From the NCBI RefSeq assembly GCF_024699275.1, contig NZ_JAILPX010000155.1, positions 15,598 through 79,597 of the forward strand: 64,000 nt of DNA, in the 5' to 3' direction. The notes beneath the pieces were generated by a model that was not told the origin of the DNA, did no database searches, and worked only from the letters and a program-made list of their open reading frames with translations. Numbering within the stretch: the first letter of the stretch is position 1; each line of letters opens with the position of its first letter. Below are positions 1-8,749 of the stretch, piece after piece. This stretch comes from Selenomonas sp. GTDB taxonomy: Bacteria > Bacillota_C > Negativicutes > Selenomonadales > Selenomonadaceae. Position numbers and translations under genes: made by a program.

Positions 1-243
1 AGGTGGTGATACTTTTCGCCAGGGAACGATTGTCCGAACGCAGTGAGGACTGGTCCACAAAAGGCATAAACTGGATACTGAGCTGAACATACGCGCCGTC
101 GGCCTGCCCGGCGCAGATGGCTAAAAAGCTAAAACACATCTTGTGGGCCATTTAGTGGAACGGCGAAAAGTATTACCACCTCCGCGCCAACTGAGCTGTA
201 GCAAAAAACAGAAAGCGCGCAATAACAGCGATAAGCTGCAATA
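1..243 (+). repeat. Structured dispersed repeat, copy 1 (possible ncRNA)
   Basis: Positions 36-243 closely match 24475-24682 elsewhere in the window, with scattered substitutions and one single-base insertion. In this copy positions 1-20 pair with 162-181 as a 20-bp closing stem. The single non-Watson-Crick pair, G8 with T174, would be a G-U wobble only if the plus strand is transcribed. Inside it, 53-61 pairs with 141-149, and a GC-rich hairpin lies around 94-115. The repeat follows the aroF stop on the opposite strand. It does not resemble tmRNA, RNase P RNA, SRP RNA or a T-box by eye. It may be a small RNA, a MITE-like element or a decayed mobile-element end. The left edge is cut by the window boundary. 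Confidence 0.6.
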
Positions 244-267
244 TCACAGCCTCTTTTCTGCTGAAAA

Positions 268-1299
268 TCAAATATCCATAGATGTAATCTTCTCCGCTTT
301 CATGAAGGCGGAGATTTTTTGTATCCCGCGCATGACTTCCGCATAGTTTTCGGGAGTCAGAGACTGCGGCCCATCGGATAGCGCCTTAGCCGGATTGGGA
401 TGAACCTCCATCATCAGGCCATCAGCACCTGCAGCAATAGCCGCAAAGGCCATGGGCTTTACCATTCTCCATTTCCCTGTGCCATGGCTGGGATCAACGA
501 TAATCGGCAAATGAGACAGATGCTTTACCGCCGCCACCGCACTTAAATCCAAAGTATTACGGGTATAGGTTTCATAGGTACGGATACCACGTTCACAAAG
601 CACCACATTGGGATTGCCCGCATTCATGATATACTCCGCCGCATTGAGCCATTCATCAATAGTAGCGGCCAGGCCACGTTTCAAGAGCACCGGCTTCCCA
701 CATTTACCGACTTCTTTCAAAAGCCCAAAGTTCTGCATATTCCGGGCACCAATCTGAAGCATATCCGCATACTCCGTCACCCCGGCAATGGCTTCCACCG
801 TCGTAACCTCCGTCACCACCCGCAAGCCCGTGCGTTCTCTGGCTTCTGCCAAATACTTCAGCCCTTTCACTTCCAATCCTTGGAATGCGTAGGGAGATGT
901 CCGCGGCTTATAGGCACCGCCGCGCAGGAATTGGGCACCAGCCTTCTTCACGATATCGGCTGCTTCAAAGAGTTGCTCTTTGGATTCCACGGCACAGGGA
1001 CCAGCCATGACTACTGGCGTGCCATCGCCGATCTTTACACCAGCCACATCAATAACACTATTCTGGGGATGGAATTCCCGGCTGGCCAGCTTGTAGCTCT
1101 TGGAAATCTCTACGCTCTTTTCTACCCCATCCATAGCATCAATGGGTACAGAAGCCAGCCGTGTCTTATCGCCAATAACGCCCACAATCTTCTGGTGTGT
1201 CCCCTCCATTACCTTAGCCACCAGTCCGGCCTTTTCAATAACCGCAATGATACTTTGAATATCTTCCGCTGTAGCATCTACATTCATGATAATAACCAT
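268..1299 (-). CDS. aroF: 3-deoxy-7-phosphoheptulonate (DAHP) synthase
   Basis: First enzyme of the shikimate pathway, condensing phosphoenolpyruvate and erythrose 4-phosphate in the cytoplasm. The 343-residue protein has an N-terminal ferredoxin-like regulatory domain (about 1-70) followed by the TIM barrel, the type I-beta layout known from Thermotoga. Visible family motifs include [22 protein letters not shown] and the metal-site stretch [11 protein letters not shown]. The ATG at 1299 has GGGG 8 nt upstream. It lies 28 nt after pheA, so the two probably form an operon feeding phenylalanine synthesis. The N-terminal domain suggests allosteric feedback by an aromatic amino acid; which one cannot be read from the sequence. 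Confidence 0.95.
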   Translation of the reverse strand: MVIIMNVDATAEDIQSIIAVIEKAGLVAKVMEGTHQKIVGVIGDKTRLASVPIDAMDGVEKSVEISKSYKLASREFHPQNSVIDVAGVKIGDGTPVVMAGPCAVESKEQLFEAADIVKKAGAQFLRGGAYKPRTSPYAFQGLEVKGLKYLAEARERTGLRVVTEVTTVEAIAGVTEYADMLQIGARNMQNFGLLKEVGKCGKPVLLKRGLAATIDEWLNAAEYIMNAGNPNVVLCERGIRTYETYTRNTLDLSAVAAVKHLSHLPIIVDPSHGTGKWRMVKPMAFAAIAAGADGLMMEVHPNPAKALSDGPQSLTPENYAEVMRGIQKISAFMKAEKITSMDI

Positions 1300-1327
1300 A
1301 ATTACATCCCCTTCTTGATTGAAAATC

Positions 1328-2164
1328 CTAACGAACCTGCAGCACAGGAAAAGTCCCTAAATTCCGCAGCCAAATACTTTTCCTCTCCACAGCCAGCAAG
1401 GCTGCTGCCAATTCCGGCGCATCATGGTACTCCAAGTCGAAGAAAAATATATATGCCCCCAATTCTGTCCGGGCAGGACGGGATTCGATACGGGTCATAT
1501 TGATGCCCCGCTGGGCAAACTCCTTAAGCACCTCAAAAAGAGCGCCGGCCTTCTGTCCATCGATCTGACAGATAACCAGCAGTTTATCCTTGGGCAAAAA
1601 GTTCAGCGCCTCCCTGCCCACCTGAAAAAAGCGCGTACAATTAGCGGCACTGTCCTGAATTTCTGTAGCGATGGGCACCAACCCCAACAACTCACCTGCC
1701 CGGGCTGTAGCAATCGCTGCACTGCCGGAATCCGCAGCTGATTCGGCCACGATTTCAGCTGCCCGGGCTGTACTGGCCACTTTTATCAACTCCGCCCGGG
1801 GATAATTTTTCTGCAAAAAATCCCGACACTGCGAAATCGGCTGTGCATGGGAATAAATTCGCTTGATTTCGCCGCGGCGTCGTGCCAGCAATTGATTATG
1901 GACGGGCCAAATCAGTTCCCGCCAAACGGTAAGCTGACCACTGCGGGCTAAGGTATCCAGGGTGATATTGATGGCACCTTCCAAAGAGTTTTCCACAGGT
2001 ACCAGCGCAGAATCCACCTCGCCATTTTCCACCGCCTGCAAACAGTCAAAAATATCCATATACAACAACAGTCGGTAATCCTCACCAGTCTGATTCTTTA
2101 AATAAACCGCTGCCGCCTCACTATGTGTCCCTGCGGGGCCCAACACCCCCATGGTCTTTGCCAT
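1328..2164 (-). CDS. pheA: Prephenate dehydratase
   Basis: Converts prephenate to phenylpyruvate in phenylalanine synthesis. It is a stand-alone 278-residue dehydratase: catalytic domain to about residue 185 ([10 protein letters not shown] at the start, [10 protein letters not shown] in the middle), then a C-terminal ACT domain with [17 protein letters not shown], the usual phenylalanine-sensing ESRP region. The open frame runs further upstream, but the ATG at 2164 is the best start because GGAGGGG ends 6 nt before it. The gene is first in a pheA-aroF operon with its own promoter at 2249-2277 and a strong hairpin in the leader. Confidence 0.95.
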   Translation of the reverse strand: MAKTMGVLGPAGTHSEAAAVYLKNQTGEDYRLLLYMDIFDCLQAVENGEVDSALVPVENSLEGAINITLDTLARSGQLTVWRELIWPVHNQLLARRRGEIKRIYSHAQPISQCRDFLQKNYPRAELIKVASTARAAEIVAESAADSGSAAIATARAGELLGLVPIATEIQDSAANCTRFFQVGREALNFLPKDKLLVICQIDGQKAGALFEVLKEFAQRGINMTRIESRPARTELGAYIFFFDLEYHDAPELAAALLAVERKSIWLRNLGTFPVLQVR

Positions 2165-2182
2165 GCACATCCCCTCCAAGCG

Positions 2183-2219
2183 AAAAGCCTCGTCCTTGAA
2201 TCTAATGGACGAGGCTTTT
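2183..2219 (-). promoter_or_regulatory. Leader hairpin upstream of pheA
   Basis: A perfect 13-bp stem (2183-2195 with 2207-2219, 11-nt loop) sits inside the pheA leader just before the ribosome binding site. On the minus strand it is followed by TTTTCGC, so it could act as a weak terminator or attenuator, or as an mRNA-stabilising hairpin. No leader peptide rich in phenylalanine codons and no T-box signature is visible. Confidence 0.6.
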
Positions 2220-2248
2220 ATTACCTGTTTCCGCTTCAAATTGTTATT

Positions 2249-2277
2249 ATCATAGCACATGCCATAACAATTAACAA
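2249..2277 (-). promoter_or_regulatory. Sigma-70 type promoter for pheA-aroF
   Basis: Minus-strand -35 TTGTTA (2272-2277) and -10 TATGAT (2249-2254) with a 17-bp spacer. Predicted transcription starts near 2242, giving a leader of about 75 nt that contains the 2183-2219 hairpin. Confidence 0.6.
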
Positions 2278-2329
2278 GTGTTTTAGCTAAAACAGTTACA
2301 CTATATGTTTCACGCAAGAACATTTGTGT

Positions 2330-2995
2330 TTATTCATTTATGTTTTCTTTCAGCTTCAACAAATCCGGACATAAATCGCCAATGGAACTGGCTAAATCAT
2401 CCTGAGGCTCTAAAATATCCAGTACGGGCTGCATCGTCTTACGGAACTTGTCATCATCCTGCATCAACACAAGTATTGCACTGGTATTGATGGCATCCGC
2501 CAGAGCAGTATGCTGGGTACCTTCGAATTTATGATCCATGGCCCCTAAAGCATGCTTAAGAGCCAGGCTATTGTGCAGCCCCAGACGGTCATCGAATTCC
2601 TGCTGCAAATCCACCCAACGGCTATCCAGCCATTTTACATCAAAATCCGGTAACTTGAAGCGGCACTCTTTCTTGAGCTGCTTAATATCCGACATGCTCC
2701 AGGAATAAATCTTCGTCTCCTCTTCACCAACCCAAGCAACAAAATCCTGAAAGGCTTTGGCATAATGATCATGACCATCCACCATTTCCTGTTTGATGCC
2801 TGTAAGATTTGTGATATGTTTCTTTATCTTACCATATTCCGGTTCCACATAACATTGAAACTCTGCTTCCTGCTGAAAATGCTCGTTTAAGCGCACAGCA
2901 CCAAATTCGATAACTTCCTCTTTCATGTGCCGCTTAACTTCCCGAAATTCCCGGTCTACAGGATTCATTTCCAAATCGATTACAACATATTTCAT
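2330..2995 (-). CDS. DEDDh-family 3'-5' exonuclease (KapD/ERI-1-like)
   Basis: A 221-residue predicted nuclease of the exonuclease superfamily that includes KapD and DnaQ epsilon. The catalytic acids can be followed: DLEMN near the start (Exo I), TNLTGIKQEMVDG (a conserved family feature), SMSD (Exo II region) and HTALADA (Exo III, with the DEDDh histidine). No polymerase or helicase domain is attached. The ATG at 2995 is preceded by GGGAG. It lies alone between mobAB and pheA. RNA or DNA 3'-end trimming is a family-level inference; the true substrate is unknown. Confidence 0.85.
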   Translation of the reverse strand: MKYVVIDLEMNPVDREFREVKRHMKEEVIEFGAVRLNEHFQQEAEFQCYVEPEYGKIKKHITNLTGIKQEMVDGHDHYAKAFQDFVAWVGEEETKIYSWSMSDIKQLKKECRFKLPDFDVKWLDSRWVDLQQEFDDRLGLHNSLALKHALGAMDHKFEGTQHTALADAINTSAILVLMQDDDKFRKTMQPVLDILEPQDDLASSIGDLCPDLLKLKENINE

Positions 2996-3072
2996 GTAAA
3001 CTCCCTGCGCTTTCCTCTTTTATTATGGATAATATTCGCGTGAAAAACGCATTTTTCCTCCCATCCATTTCC

Positions 3073-4158
3073 TCAACGACCACATAAAAACCGTACTAGC
3101 CTGGCAGCCCCTTCAATGTCGTTGATGTCATACTGAGATATAGCCTGTTCTCCATGCTCCCCGCTGCTGAAAATGGCCACCGTTTCCTCATCTGCAATAA
3201 CTTTACCCAAACCTCGCCAAAGGGAAATTTTAGGCAGGATTCCGTGATTGCGGCTCTCGATAATGACCAAATCCACATCCGCCAGATGTCCGGCTATTTC
3301 CACAAGACTGGCACGCCCGATGGTTTTTTGTTGGATGAAATATCCCTTCGGCGATACCACCGCGACCCCAGCAGCTCCCGCCTGCTTAAAGCGATAACTA
3401 TCCTTGCCCTCCTCATCCACATCATAGCCATGACAATCACCTTTTACCACACCTACCCGCAAGCCACACGCCCTCAACGCTGGAATCAGTCGCTCAATAA
3501 AGGTTGTCTTACCCGTATTCGACTGCGGTGCCGAAACCGTAATCAAGGGAATCTGCCGCTTGGCATTGGCCAGCCTTCCCGCCACCAGCCGGAAATCCGC
3601 TGGCCGGTTCACATTGAAAAAAACATCATTATCTGCCATCTGCACCAGTTTATGCGGCACACCATCAATCACCTGGCCAATTTTATACGCCCCACTTATC
3701 AAAGCCTGCTCCACCATTGGCAGCAAATCCCGATGATAGAGCCCTGCCAAGGGCTGCCGCCGCCCATTTACTACGGGAATAACCGCCAATTCCCCCTGCG
3801 CCTCTGCCAGCAATGGTTTTACCGCAGCAAAATGAAACAACGGCATATCACAGGATAAGGCCAGCGCATAGTCTGTCCTCATTTTTGCCAAACCAGAACG
3901 CAAGCCTTCCAACGGGCCAGCTCCCTGCCGGGAATCCTGTAAAAGTTCCAGACCATATTTCTTTCCCAGAGCCGCTAACCCTGCTGCCGAATCGCATTCT
4001 CCACACAGATATGCCTCGGCAAAAGCCTGCTGCGTAGTTCTCCGCAAAATCATTTCCAGCATGGAACAATCGTCCATGGGCAAAAAGCGCTTATCCTGCC
4101 CCATTCGGGAGCTCTTTCCCCCGGCAATAATCAAAACACCAATATCTGCAAAATCCAT
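3073..4158 (-). CDS. mobA: MobA-MobB fusion: molybdenum cofactor guanylyltransferase with GTP-binding adapter
   Basis: Two enzymes of molybdopterin guanine dinucleotide synthesis in one 361-residue chain. Residues about 1-195 are MobA, a nucleotidyltransferase with the signature AGGKSSRMGQDK and the metal-binding SCDMP. Residues about 205-361 are MobB, a P-loop GTPase with SAPQSNTGKTT. In many bacteria these are separate genes. The start ATG overlaps the stop of the upstream HAD gene by one base (TGATG), which suggests translational coupling. Its presence implies at least one MGD-type molybdo- or tungsto-enzyme elsewhere in the genome; no other Mo-cofactor gene is in this window. Confidence 0.93.
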   Translation of the reverse strand: MDFADIGVLIIAGGKSSRMGQDKRFLPMDDCSMLEMILRRTTQQAFAEAYLCGECDSAAGLAALGKKYGLELLQDSRQGAGPLEGLRSGLAKMRTDYALALSCDMPLFHFAAVKPLLAEAQGELAVIPVVNGRRQPLAGLYHRDLLPMVEQALISGAYKIGQVIDGVPHKLVQMADNDVFFNVNRPADFRLVAGRLANAKRQIPLITVSAPQSNTGKTTFIERLIPALRACGLRVGVVKGDCHGYDVDEEGKDSYRFKQAGAAGVAVVSPKGYFIQQKTIGRASLVEIAGHLADVDLVIIESRNHGILPKISLWRGLGKVIADEETVAIFSSGEHGEQAISQYDINDIEGAARLVRFLCGR

Positions 4159-4979
4159 CAGAGAATCTCCTGTATAACCCAGGCCAGCAAATCTTTTTCC
4201 ACATTGCAGCCGATATACTGGGCCATCTTCTTCGTCTCTTCATGCGCATTAGCCGGAGCCACACCAATATCTGCTTCTGCCAGCATTTCGTTATCATTAA
4301 GATAATCGCCGCAAGCAATAATCTCTATGCCAGGCAGCTGCTCCCGAATAGCCGCTGTCATGGCACCTTTGGATACATCCCTGGCGACAAACTCGTAATA
4401 ATTATCCTCAGAATAAAATCCATTGGCCAGCGCTGCCGTCCCCATCTGCTCTGCCAGCTTCACATATTCTTCCAGGTGCTCATGTTTATCACAGGCAAAG
4501 AACTTGAGCCAGGGGGTCTGCACCGTATCGGTAAGTTTTTCTAAATTCGTATGGGCATAACGGTAATATTCATGGGGCAAACGAGGATCATCATTGTCTG
4601 CCGGTGTGATGACATGGCAATTATCGGCAGTATAAATTTCAAAGCAGGCATCGGGAAAAGTTCGCAGACACTTCTGGGCAAAAGCAGGCCAAAGGTTATC
4701 CGCATCCCCTGCTGTTAAAGGCAGGGTTTTCAGCACCTTTCCATTCCCCCAATCATAGAGCATCGCACCGTTAAAGAATACCGAGGGCGCATTGATGGGC
4801 AGCCCCTCCACATATCCCTTAGCAGCTTCTGGCGTACGCCCCGTAGCAACAGCAAAGCGTCCCCCCTCTGCCACAAAGGACTGAATAGCCGCCCGATTCT
4901 CAGCAGAAATCACGCCCCCCCGGGGAATCAACGTGCCATCCAAATCAGAAATAATCATCTTACCGGTAAACTTTCCCAT
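4158..4979 (-). CDS. Cof-type HAD phosphatase
   Basis: A 273-residue member of the HAD superfamily, Cof/YidA subgroup, which usually dephosphorylates sugar phosphates or nucleotide cofactors. Motif I is DLDGTLI near residue 12, motif II the ATGRT region, motif III a lysine in VSKGAMT, and motif IV GDYLNDNEML. The frame opens 20 codons further upstream, but the ATG at 4979 is chosen because GGAGGT stands 5 nt before it. It ends in a TGATG overlap with mobAB. The substrate cannot be inferred. It is one of three Cof-type HAD genes in the window. Confidence 0.88.
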   Translation of the reverse strand: MGKFTGKMIISDLDGTLIPRGGVISAENRAAIQSFVAEGGRFAVATGRTPEAAKGYVEGLPINAPSVFFNGAMLYDWGNGKVLKTLPLTAGDADNLWPAFAQKCLRTFPDACFEIYTADNCHVITPADNDDPRLPHEYYRYAHTNLEKLTDTVQTPWLKFFACDKHEHLEEYVKLAEQMGTAALANGFYSEDNYYEFVARDVSKGAMTAAIREQLPGIEIIACGDYLNDNEMLAEADIGVAPANAHEETKKMAQYIGCNVEKDLLAWVIQEIL

Positions 4980-5050
4980 ACTGTACCTCCAAAATCGTAT
5001 AAACACGCCCCAGCTTCCGCAAATCTCACCTGCCAGCAAAAAGAATGGCC

Positions 5051-5815
5051 TTATAGTTTTATCCCTACCGTAATTTCCTGCATAAAAGCCTTTGGTGTGG
5101 TATGCAGATACTTCTTGAATACCTGACTGAAATTTTTATACTCGCCAAAACCAGTCTGTTCCGCCACCTCATAAACCCGCCAGGTACCAGCCTGCAGCAT
5201 TTCAATGGCCTTCTGCAGGCGGTATTGCGCCAACAGACCGCTGAAGGTCTGCCCTGTTTCCTCCTTCAGCTTACGCGATAAATAGCTGGAAGACACCCCC
5301 AGCTCGGCTGCTATGGCTTCGCTGCTAAGCTTTCCCCTAAAGCCCGCCTCAATGCGCTGAAGCACGGCCTGTACATAAGGATTTCCTGTATGATAAGCCG
5401 CCTTCAGCCCCTCGTCCCAGGAAATTTCCCTCTCTGCAACGGGTAAAGGTTTTCTGGCGATCTTGCCCAGGGCCTTTGCTAAATCATCCTCACTTACAGG
5501 CTTCAACAAATAATCACGCACATCCAAATGCAAGGCTGTCTGCGCATAGGAAAAATCTGCATAACTGGTCAGGAAGATAACCTTAGCAGGATTATTTTCA
5601 TCTTTTAGCGCCTGCGTCAAGGCAATACCATCCATCACGGGCATCTTGATATCCGTCAGGACCACATCTGGCCGAGCTTGACGAATAACCTGCAACGCCT
5701 CCCGTCCGTTGGCAGCCTCACCAACGACCCTGGCTCCCAAACGCAGCCAATCAATGGTACAAACCAGCCCCCGACGAATGATTTCTTCATCTTCCACAAT
5801 GACCAAATCCAGCAT
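5051..5815 (-). CDS. Response regulator, YesN-like, AraC-type DNA-binding
   Basis: A 254-residue transcription factor: receiver domain about 1-120 (acidic pocket EDEE, phosphoacceptor aspartate in DIKMPVMDG, conserved lysine in YLLKPV) and a C-terminal AraC/XylS double helix-turn-helix (about 155-250, ending YKNFSQVFKKYLHTTPKAF). A longer open frame exists upstream, but the ATG at 5815 has AAGGAG 7 nt before it and starts the receiver fold correctly. It overlaps the sensor kinase gene by 29 nt, so the pair is co-translated. The adjacent iron-type ABC importer is a plausible target; this is inference from position. Confidence 0.93.
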   Translation of the reverse strand: MLDLVIVEDEEIIRRGLVCTIDWLRLGARVVGEAANGREALQVIRQARPDVVLTDIKMPVMDGIALTQALKDENNPAKVIFLTSYADFSYAQTALHLDVRDYLLKPVSEDDLAKALGKIARKPLPVAEREISWDEGLKAAYHTGNPYVQAVLQRIEAGFRGKLSSEAIAAELGVSSSYLSRKLKEETGQTFSGLLAQYRLQKAIEMLQAGTWRVYEVAEQTGFGEYKNFSQVFKKYLHTTPKAFMQEITVGIKL

Positions 5816-7355
5816 TTTTTTGCTCCTTTTCCAGCAGTGGCAGGCACAGCCGGATTTCCGTGCCCCCCTCTGGCGGGCATTGAATCTGCAGACCATAACC
5901 TTCGCCATACAGCAATTCCAAACGCCGCTGCACATTGAACAAGCCCTTATGTATGCTGTGGTTTTCGCTGCTCTGCAAAAGTTGTTGCAGCTGTGCCAGC
6001 TTTTCCTGTTCAATCCCTGCGCCCTGATCCCTGACCAATACCTGCAGTACATCACCCTGCCGCTTGATTTGGAAAAGAATGCGCAGCAATCCCTCCGCAT
6101 CTTCACCGTATTTTATGGCATTTTCCAATAAGGGCTGAAACATCAGCTTGGGTACAGGTACGCTTTTTGCTGCTTCATCAATTTCCGCCGTAAAGGCCAA
6201 CCGGCTGCCAAAACGATATTTCTGGATTTTCATATAGCTTTCCAGATATTTGATATCTTCCTGTAATGCCACCTGACGATCATCGCCGGCAATACTGTAA
6301 CGCAATAGCGCCGACAGCGCCATAATCATCTCCGTAGCCGCCCCGGGATCAAGGCGTACCATGAATTTGATATTCTCTAGCGTATTAAAGAGAAAGTGCG
6401 GATTAAACTGGGATTCCAATTCCCTGAGTTCAGCAATTGTCGTGAGATTATCCAAGGCCTGTGCCGTAAGTTTGCTCTCCCGCCGGACACTGCGCAAAAT
6501 CAGAGGCAGCATCAACAAAACCGCCAGCACGATGGCCCCGGCTCCAATGATATAGCGCACCAGAAGATCCGTCACCGGCGTAATGGCATAGATATGATAA
6601 TCCTCCCCGCCAAAGGGCACAGACATATTGGTTACATAATAGAAATCTTTATCCTTGTGTACCAGTTCGTGATCTGCGCCCACAAAAGCACGCTGCAACT
6701 TGCGATTTTCCATGAAAGCTGCACCATTTTTTTCCAAACGGATATTGCCAAAATTATCCGTAAACAACAACGGCACACCACGCTCGCCCAGCAAATCCTG
6801 AAGATATGCCGCAGGAATATCGTAAAGCAGGTATCCCACAGCTTCCCCATCCATGACAATAGCACGACCGCAAAGTAAATCCTGACCTCTGTCTGTCGGC
6901 AGAAATTCCTGACACACGGTATAAGGTTCATGGCCTAATCTATGCCAGATCCCCCAGTTATTATTCACCGGAACGATATCCTGGGGCAGCTTTTCCCTGC
7001 TCCCCACCATAATCTCTCCCGTCCTGGCCACTACATAGAACTCCGCTCCCGTATGACCAGCATCAGAATAAAGGCGGGCAAAAGCCTCTGCCCGTTGTTT
7101 TCCTGTCCGCCATGCTCCCAAATCCCTGGCATCAGCCAAGAAATGAGCCATAGCGGCACCATGCTGAGAAAAATCATCACTGACTGCCGTCAGCTGCTCC
7201 GCGGCCTGCTCCCTTGCCTCACTGTTCAAGCCCACCACGGAGTACCGCCAGCTGGCAAAGATCAGCACAGAGCCAATAAGCGCCATAGTCAGGAGTGGCA
7301 CCACCGCATAAAGGAACAATGCACGTTGCAGCCGGAATTCAAAATAGCGCTGCAT
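5787..7355 (-). CDS. YesM-like sensor histidine kinase
   Basis: A 522-residue membrane kinase of the LytS/YesM type. One transmembrane helix lies near residues 12-35, then an extracytoplasmic sensing region of about 235 residues, a second helix near 275-297, and the cytoplasmic kinase. The phosphoacceptor histidine lies in FNPHFLFNTLENIKF and the ATP-binding domain carries ENAIKYG and DQGAGI. The start ATG at 7355 follows AGGGG. It pairs with the overlapping response regulator. The upstream gene cluster is an ABC importer with a lipoprotein receptor, so sensing of the same solute is possible but unproven. Confidence 0.92.
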   Translation of the reverse strand: MQRYFEFRLQRALFLYAVVPLLTMALIGSVLIFASWRYSVVGLNSEAREQAAEQLTAVSDDFSQHGAAMAHFLADARDLGAWRTGKQRAEAFARLYSDAGHTGAEFYVVARTGEIMVGSREKLPQDIVPVNNNWGIWHRLGHEPYTVCQEFLPTDRGQDLLCGRAIVMDGEAVGYLLYDIPAAYLQDLLGERGVPLLFTDNFGNIRLEKNGAAFMENRKLQRAFVGADHELVHKDKDFYYVTNMSVPFGGEDYHIYAITPVTDLLVRYIIGAGAIVLAVLLMLPLILRSVRRESKLTAQALDNLTTIAELRELESQFNPHFLFNTLENIKFMVRLDPGAATEMIMALSALLRYSIAGDDRQVALQEDIKYLESYMKIQKYRFGSRLAFTAEIDEAAKSVPVPKLMFQPLLENAIKYGEDAEGLLRILFQIKRQGDVLQVLVRDQGAGIEQEKLAQLQQLLQSSENHSIHKGLFNVQRRLELLYGEGYGLQIQCPPEGGTEIRLCLPLLEKEQKNAGFGHCGR

Positions 7356-7660
7356 TTTCGGAGCCCCTTTCCATTCAGATTTCCCCTTTCATTATAACGC
7401 CGTTGTTTCAGTTTTGCCATAAGCAAAACTTTCCTGGAGATTTCGATAAGGAGACAATAGGTTCGCTGTCTGTTTTGATATATATGCTCCACCTGATGCT
7501 TCAGGGAATATTTCCTTACCCCGTTATAGCCAAAACAGCGCGAAAAGCCAACTTCATTCTCAACCGAAATCGGACTTTTCGCGCCATTCAAGGAGCATAC
7601 CTTATTGTCTGTAACAGGCAAGGCGAACCCTTTATCCGCCTCCCACCTCAAGCTTCAGCC
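7356..7660. other. Intergenic region between ABC importer and sensor kinase
   Basis: About 305 bp with no credible gene. On the minus strand a -10 TATAAT (7391-7396) lies 36 nt before the kinase start. A perfect inverted repeat GTTTTGC-cataa-GCAAAAC (7411-7429) occupies its -35 zone and may be an operator. Further upstream a 10-bp perfect stem (7538-7547 with 7575-7584) lies 77 nt past the ABC lipoprotein stop; it has only a weak T tract and may be a terminator. Confidence 0.5.
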
Positions 7661-8704
7661 TTACTGCACGCTGGTGAAGATATCTTTGAACTTATCCAGC
7701 CAGGCCTTCTTGTTCTTATTCACGACTTCTTCATTATCCGTAATGGACTTGATTTCCGTCTTCGGCAGCAGACCTACCGGGGCCTCCACATCATCACGGA
7801 CACTGCGGCGATGAAGTTTCTGGGTAATCAGGCTCTGGGCTTCCTTACTGGTGATAAAGTCAATGAATTTCTTGGCATTTTCCATGTGCTTGGCATTCTT
7901 GATGATGTAAATGCCATCCGGCTTGGAGATTACACCCTCCTTCATGTAAACCAGCTTAACCGGCGCACCATCCGCAACGTATTTGGCTCCGCCTTCCTCA
8001 AAGGTCAGGCCTACGGCATATTCCCCATCAGCTACACCTTTATACACAGCAGAGGAACCGGATAGCAATTTACCATCGAGATTCTTGGCTAATTTCGTCA
8101 CATAATCCCAACCATTATCGGGATTGCCATTGCCCATGGCGTATAGCATATTGATCAAATGCTCATAGGAAGAAGAAGATTTTGAGGGATCAGCAAAGGC
8201 AATTTTCCCTTTAAGCGCCGGATTTAGCAAATCTTCATAGCCCTCTACCTTCACATCGCCAATGAGATTGGTGTTGATCATGATTACACTGGGAATGTCC
8301 GTGAAACGGGTAATGGAACCTTCCGTATTCTTGAAGGCCTCCTGAACATGGTCTTCATTGACGGAACGGTATTCCTCAAAAAGCGCTGCTTTCGGTTTCA
8401 TGGTGGACAGAGAACCACCCCAGAAAATATCCGCCAGGGGATTGCTCTTTTCCGATTCCACACGTTTCAAGAGCTCGCCTGTCCCTGCCGCCACGACTTC
8501 AACTTTGACCCCGCTCTGCTTCTCAAATTCCTCCACTAATGGATTGATAAAAGCCAGCGGATGCGGACAATAAATGACGACTTTATTCTCGTCACTGCCC
8601 GTAGCCTTTGCTGCCTCCTTTGTGTCTCCGCCACCGCAGCCAGCAAAACAGGTGGTGAGCATTGCCGCACCTAAAAGACCAGCAATCCATTTCTTCAGCC
8701 TCAT
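7661..8704 (-). CDS. ABC transporter substrate-binding lipoprotein, iron/AfuA family
   Basis: A 347-residue receptor of the ferric/iron-type family (FbpA/FutA/AfuA), which also includes binders of phosphonates and sugar phosphates. The N-terminus is a lipoprotein signal with lipobox CFAGC, so it should be lipid-anchored. The mature part begins VVIYCPHPLAF and contains the family-typical ADIFWGG and SKSSSSYEH stretches. AAAGGAGG precedes the ATG at 8704. It is last in an ATPase-permease-receptor operon. The conserved Tyr-Tyr iron ligands are not evident to me, so the ligand may not be iron. Confidence 0.88.
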   Translation of the reverse strand: MRLKKWIAGLLGAAMLTTCFAGCGGGDTKEAAKATGSDENKVVIYCPHPLAFINPLVEEFEKQSGVKVEVVAAGTGELLKRVESEKSNPLADIFWGGSLSTMKPKAALFEEYRSVNEDHVQEAFKNTEGSITRFTDIPSVIMINTNLIGDVKVEGYEDLLNPALKGKIAFADPSKSSSSYEHLINMLYAMGNGNPDNGWDYVTKLAKNLDGKLLSGSSAVYKGVADGEYAVGLTFEEGGAKYVADGAPVKLVYMKEGVISKPDGIYIIKNAKHMENAKKFIDFITSKEAQSLITQKLHRRSVRDDVEAPVGLLPKTEIKSITDNEEVVNKNKKAWLDKFKDIFTSVQ

Positions 8705-8749
8705 AACGAAACCTCCTTTAAAACAGCTGTTAATAAAACACGGTATAAC

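Noticed and set aside
143..346. Plus-strand frame of 67 codons starting in repeat copy 1
   Set aside because: The equivalent frame in copy 2 stops after about 24 codons; no ribosome site precedes it, and most of it overlaps the repeat and the aroF 3' end.
3154..3858. Antisense frame of 234 codons opposite mobAB
   Set aside because: No ribosome site; the opposite strand has intact MobA and MobB motifs.
5816..6106. Longer start for the response regulator
   Set aside because: The extension lies inside the kinase gene in another frame and precedes the receiver fold; the ATG at 5815 has a good ribosome site.
7289..7651. Minus-strand frame of 120 codons between the ABC lipoprotein and kinase
   Set aside because: It crosses the kinase promoter and start, has no ribosome site and resembles no protein.
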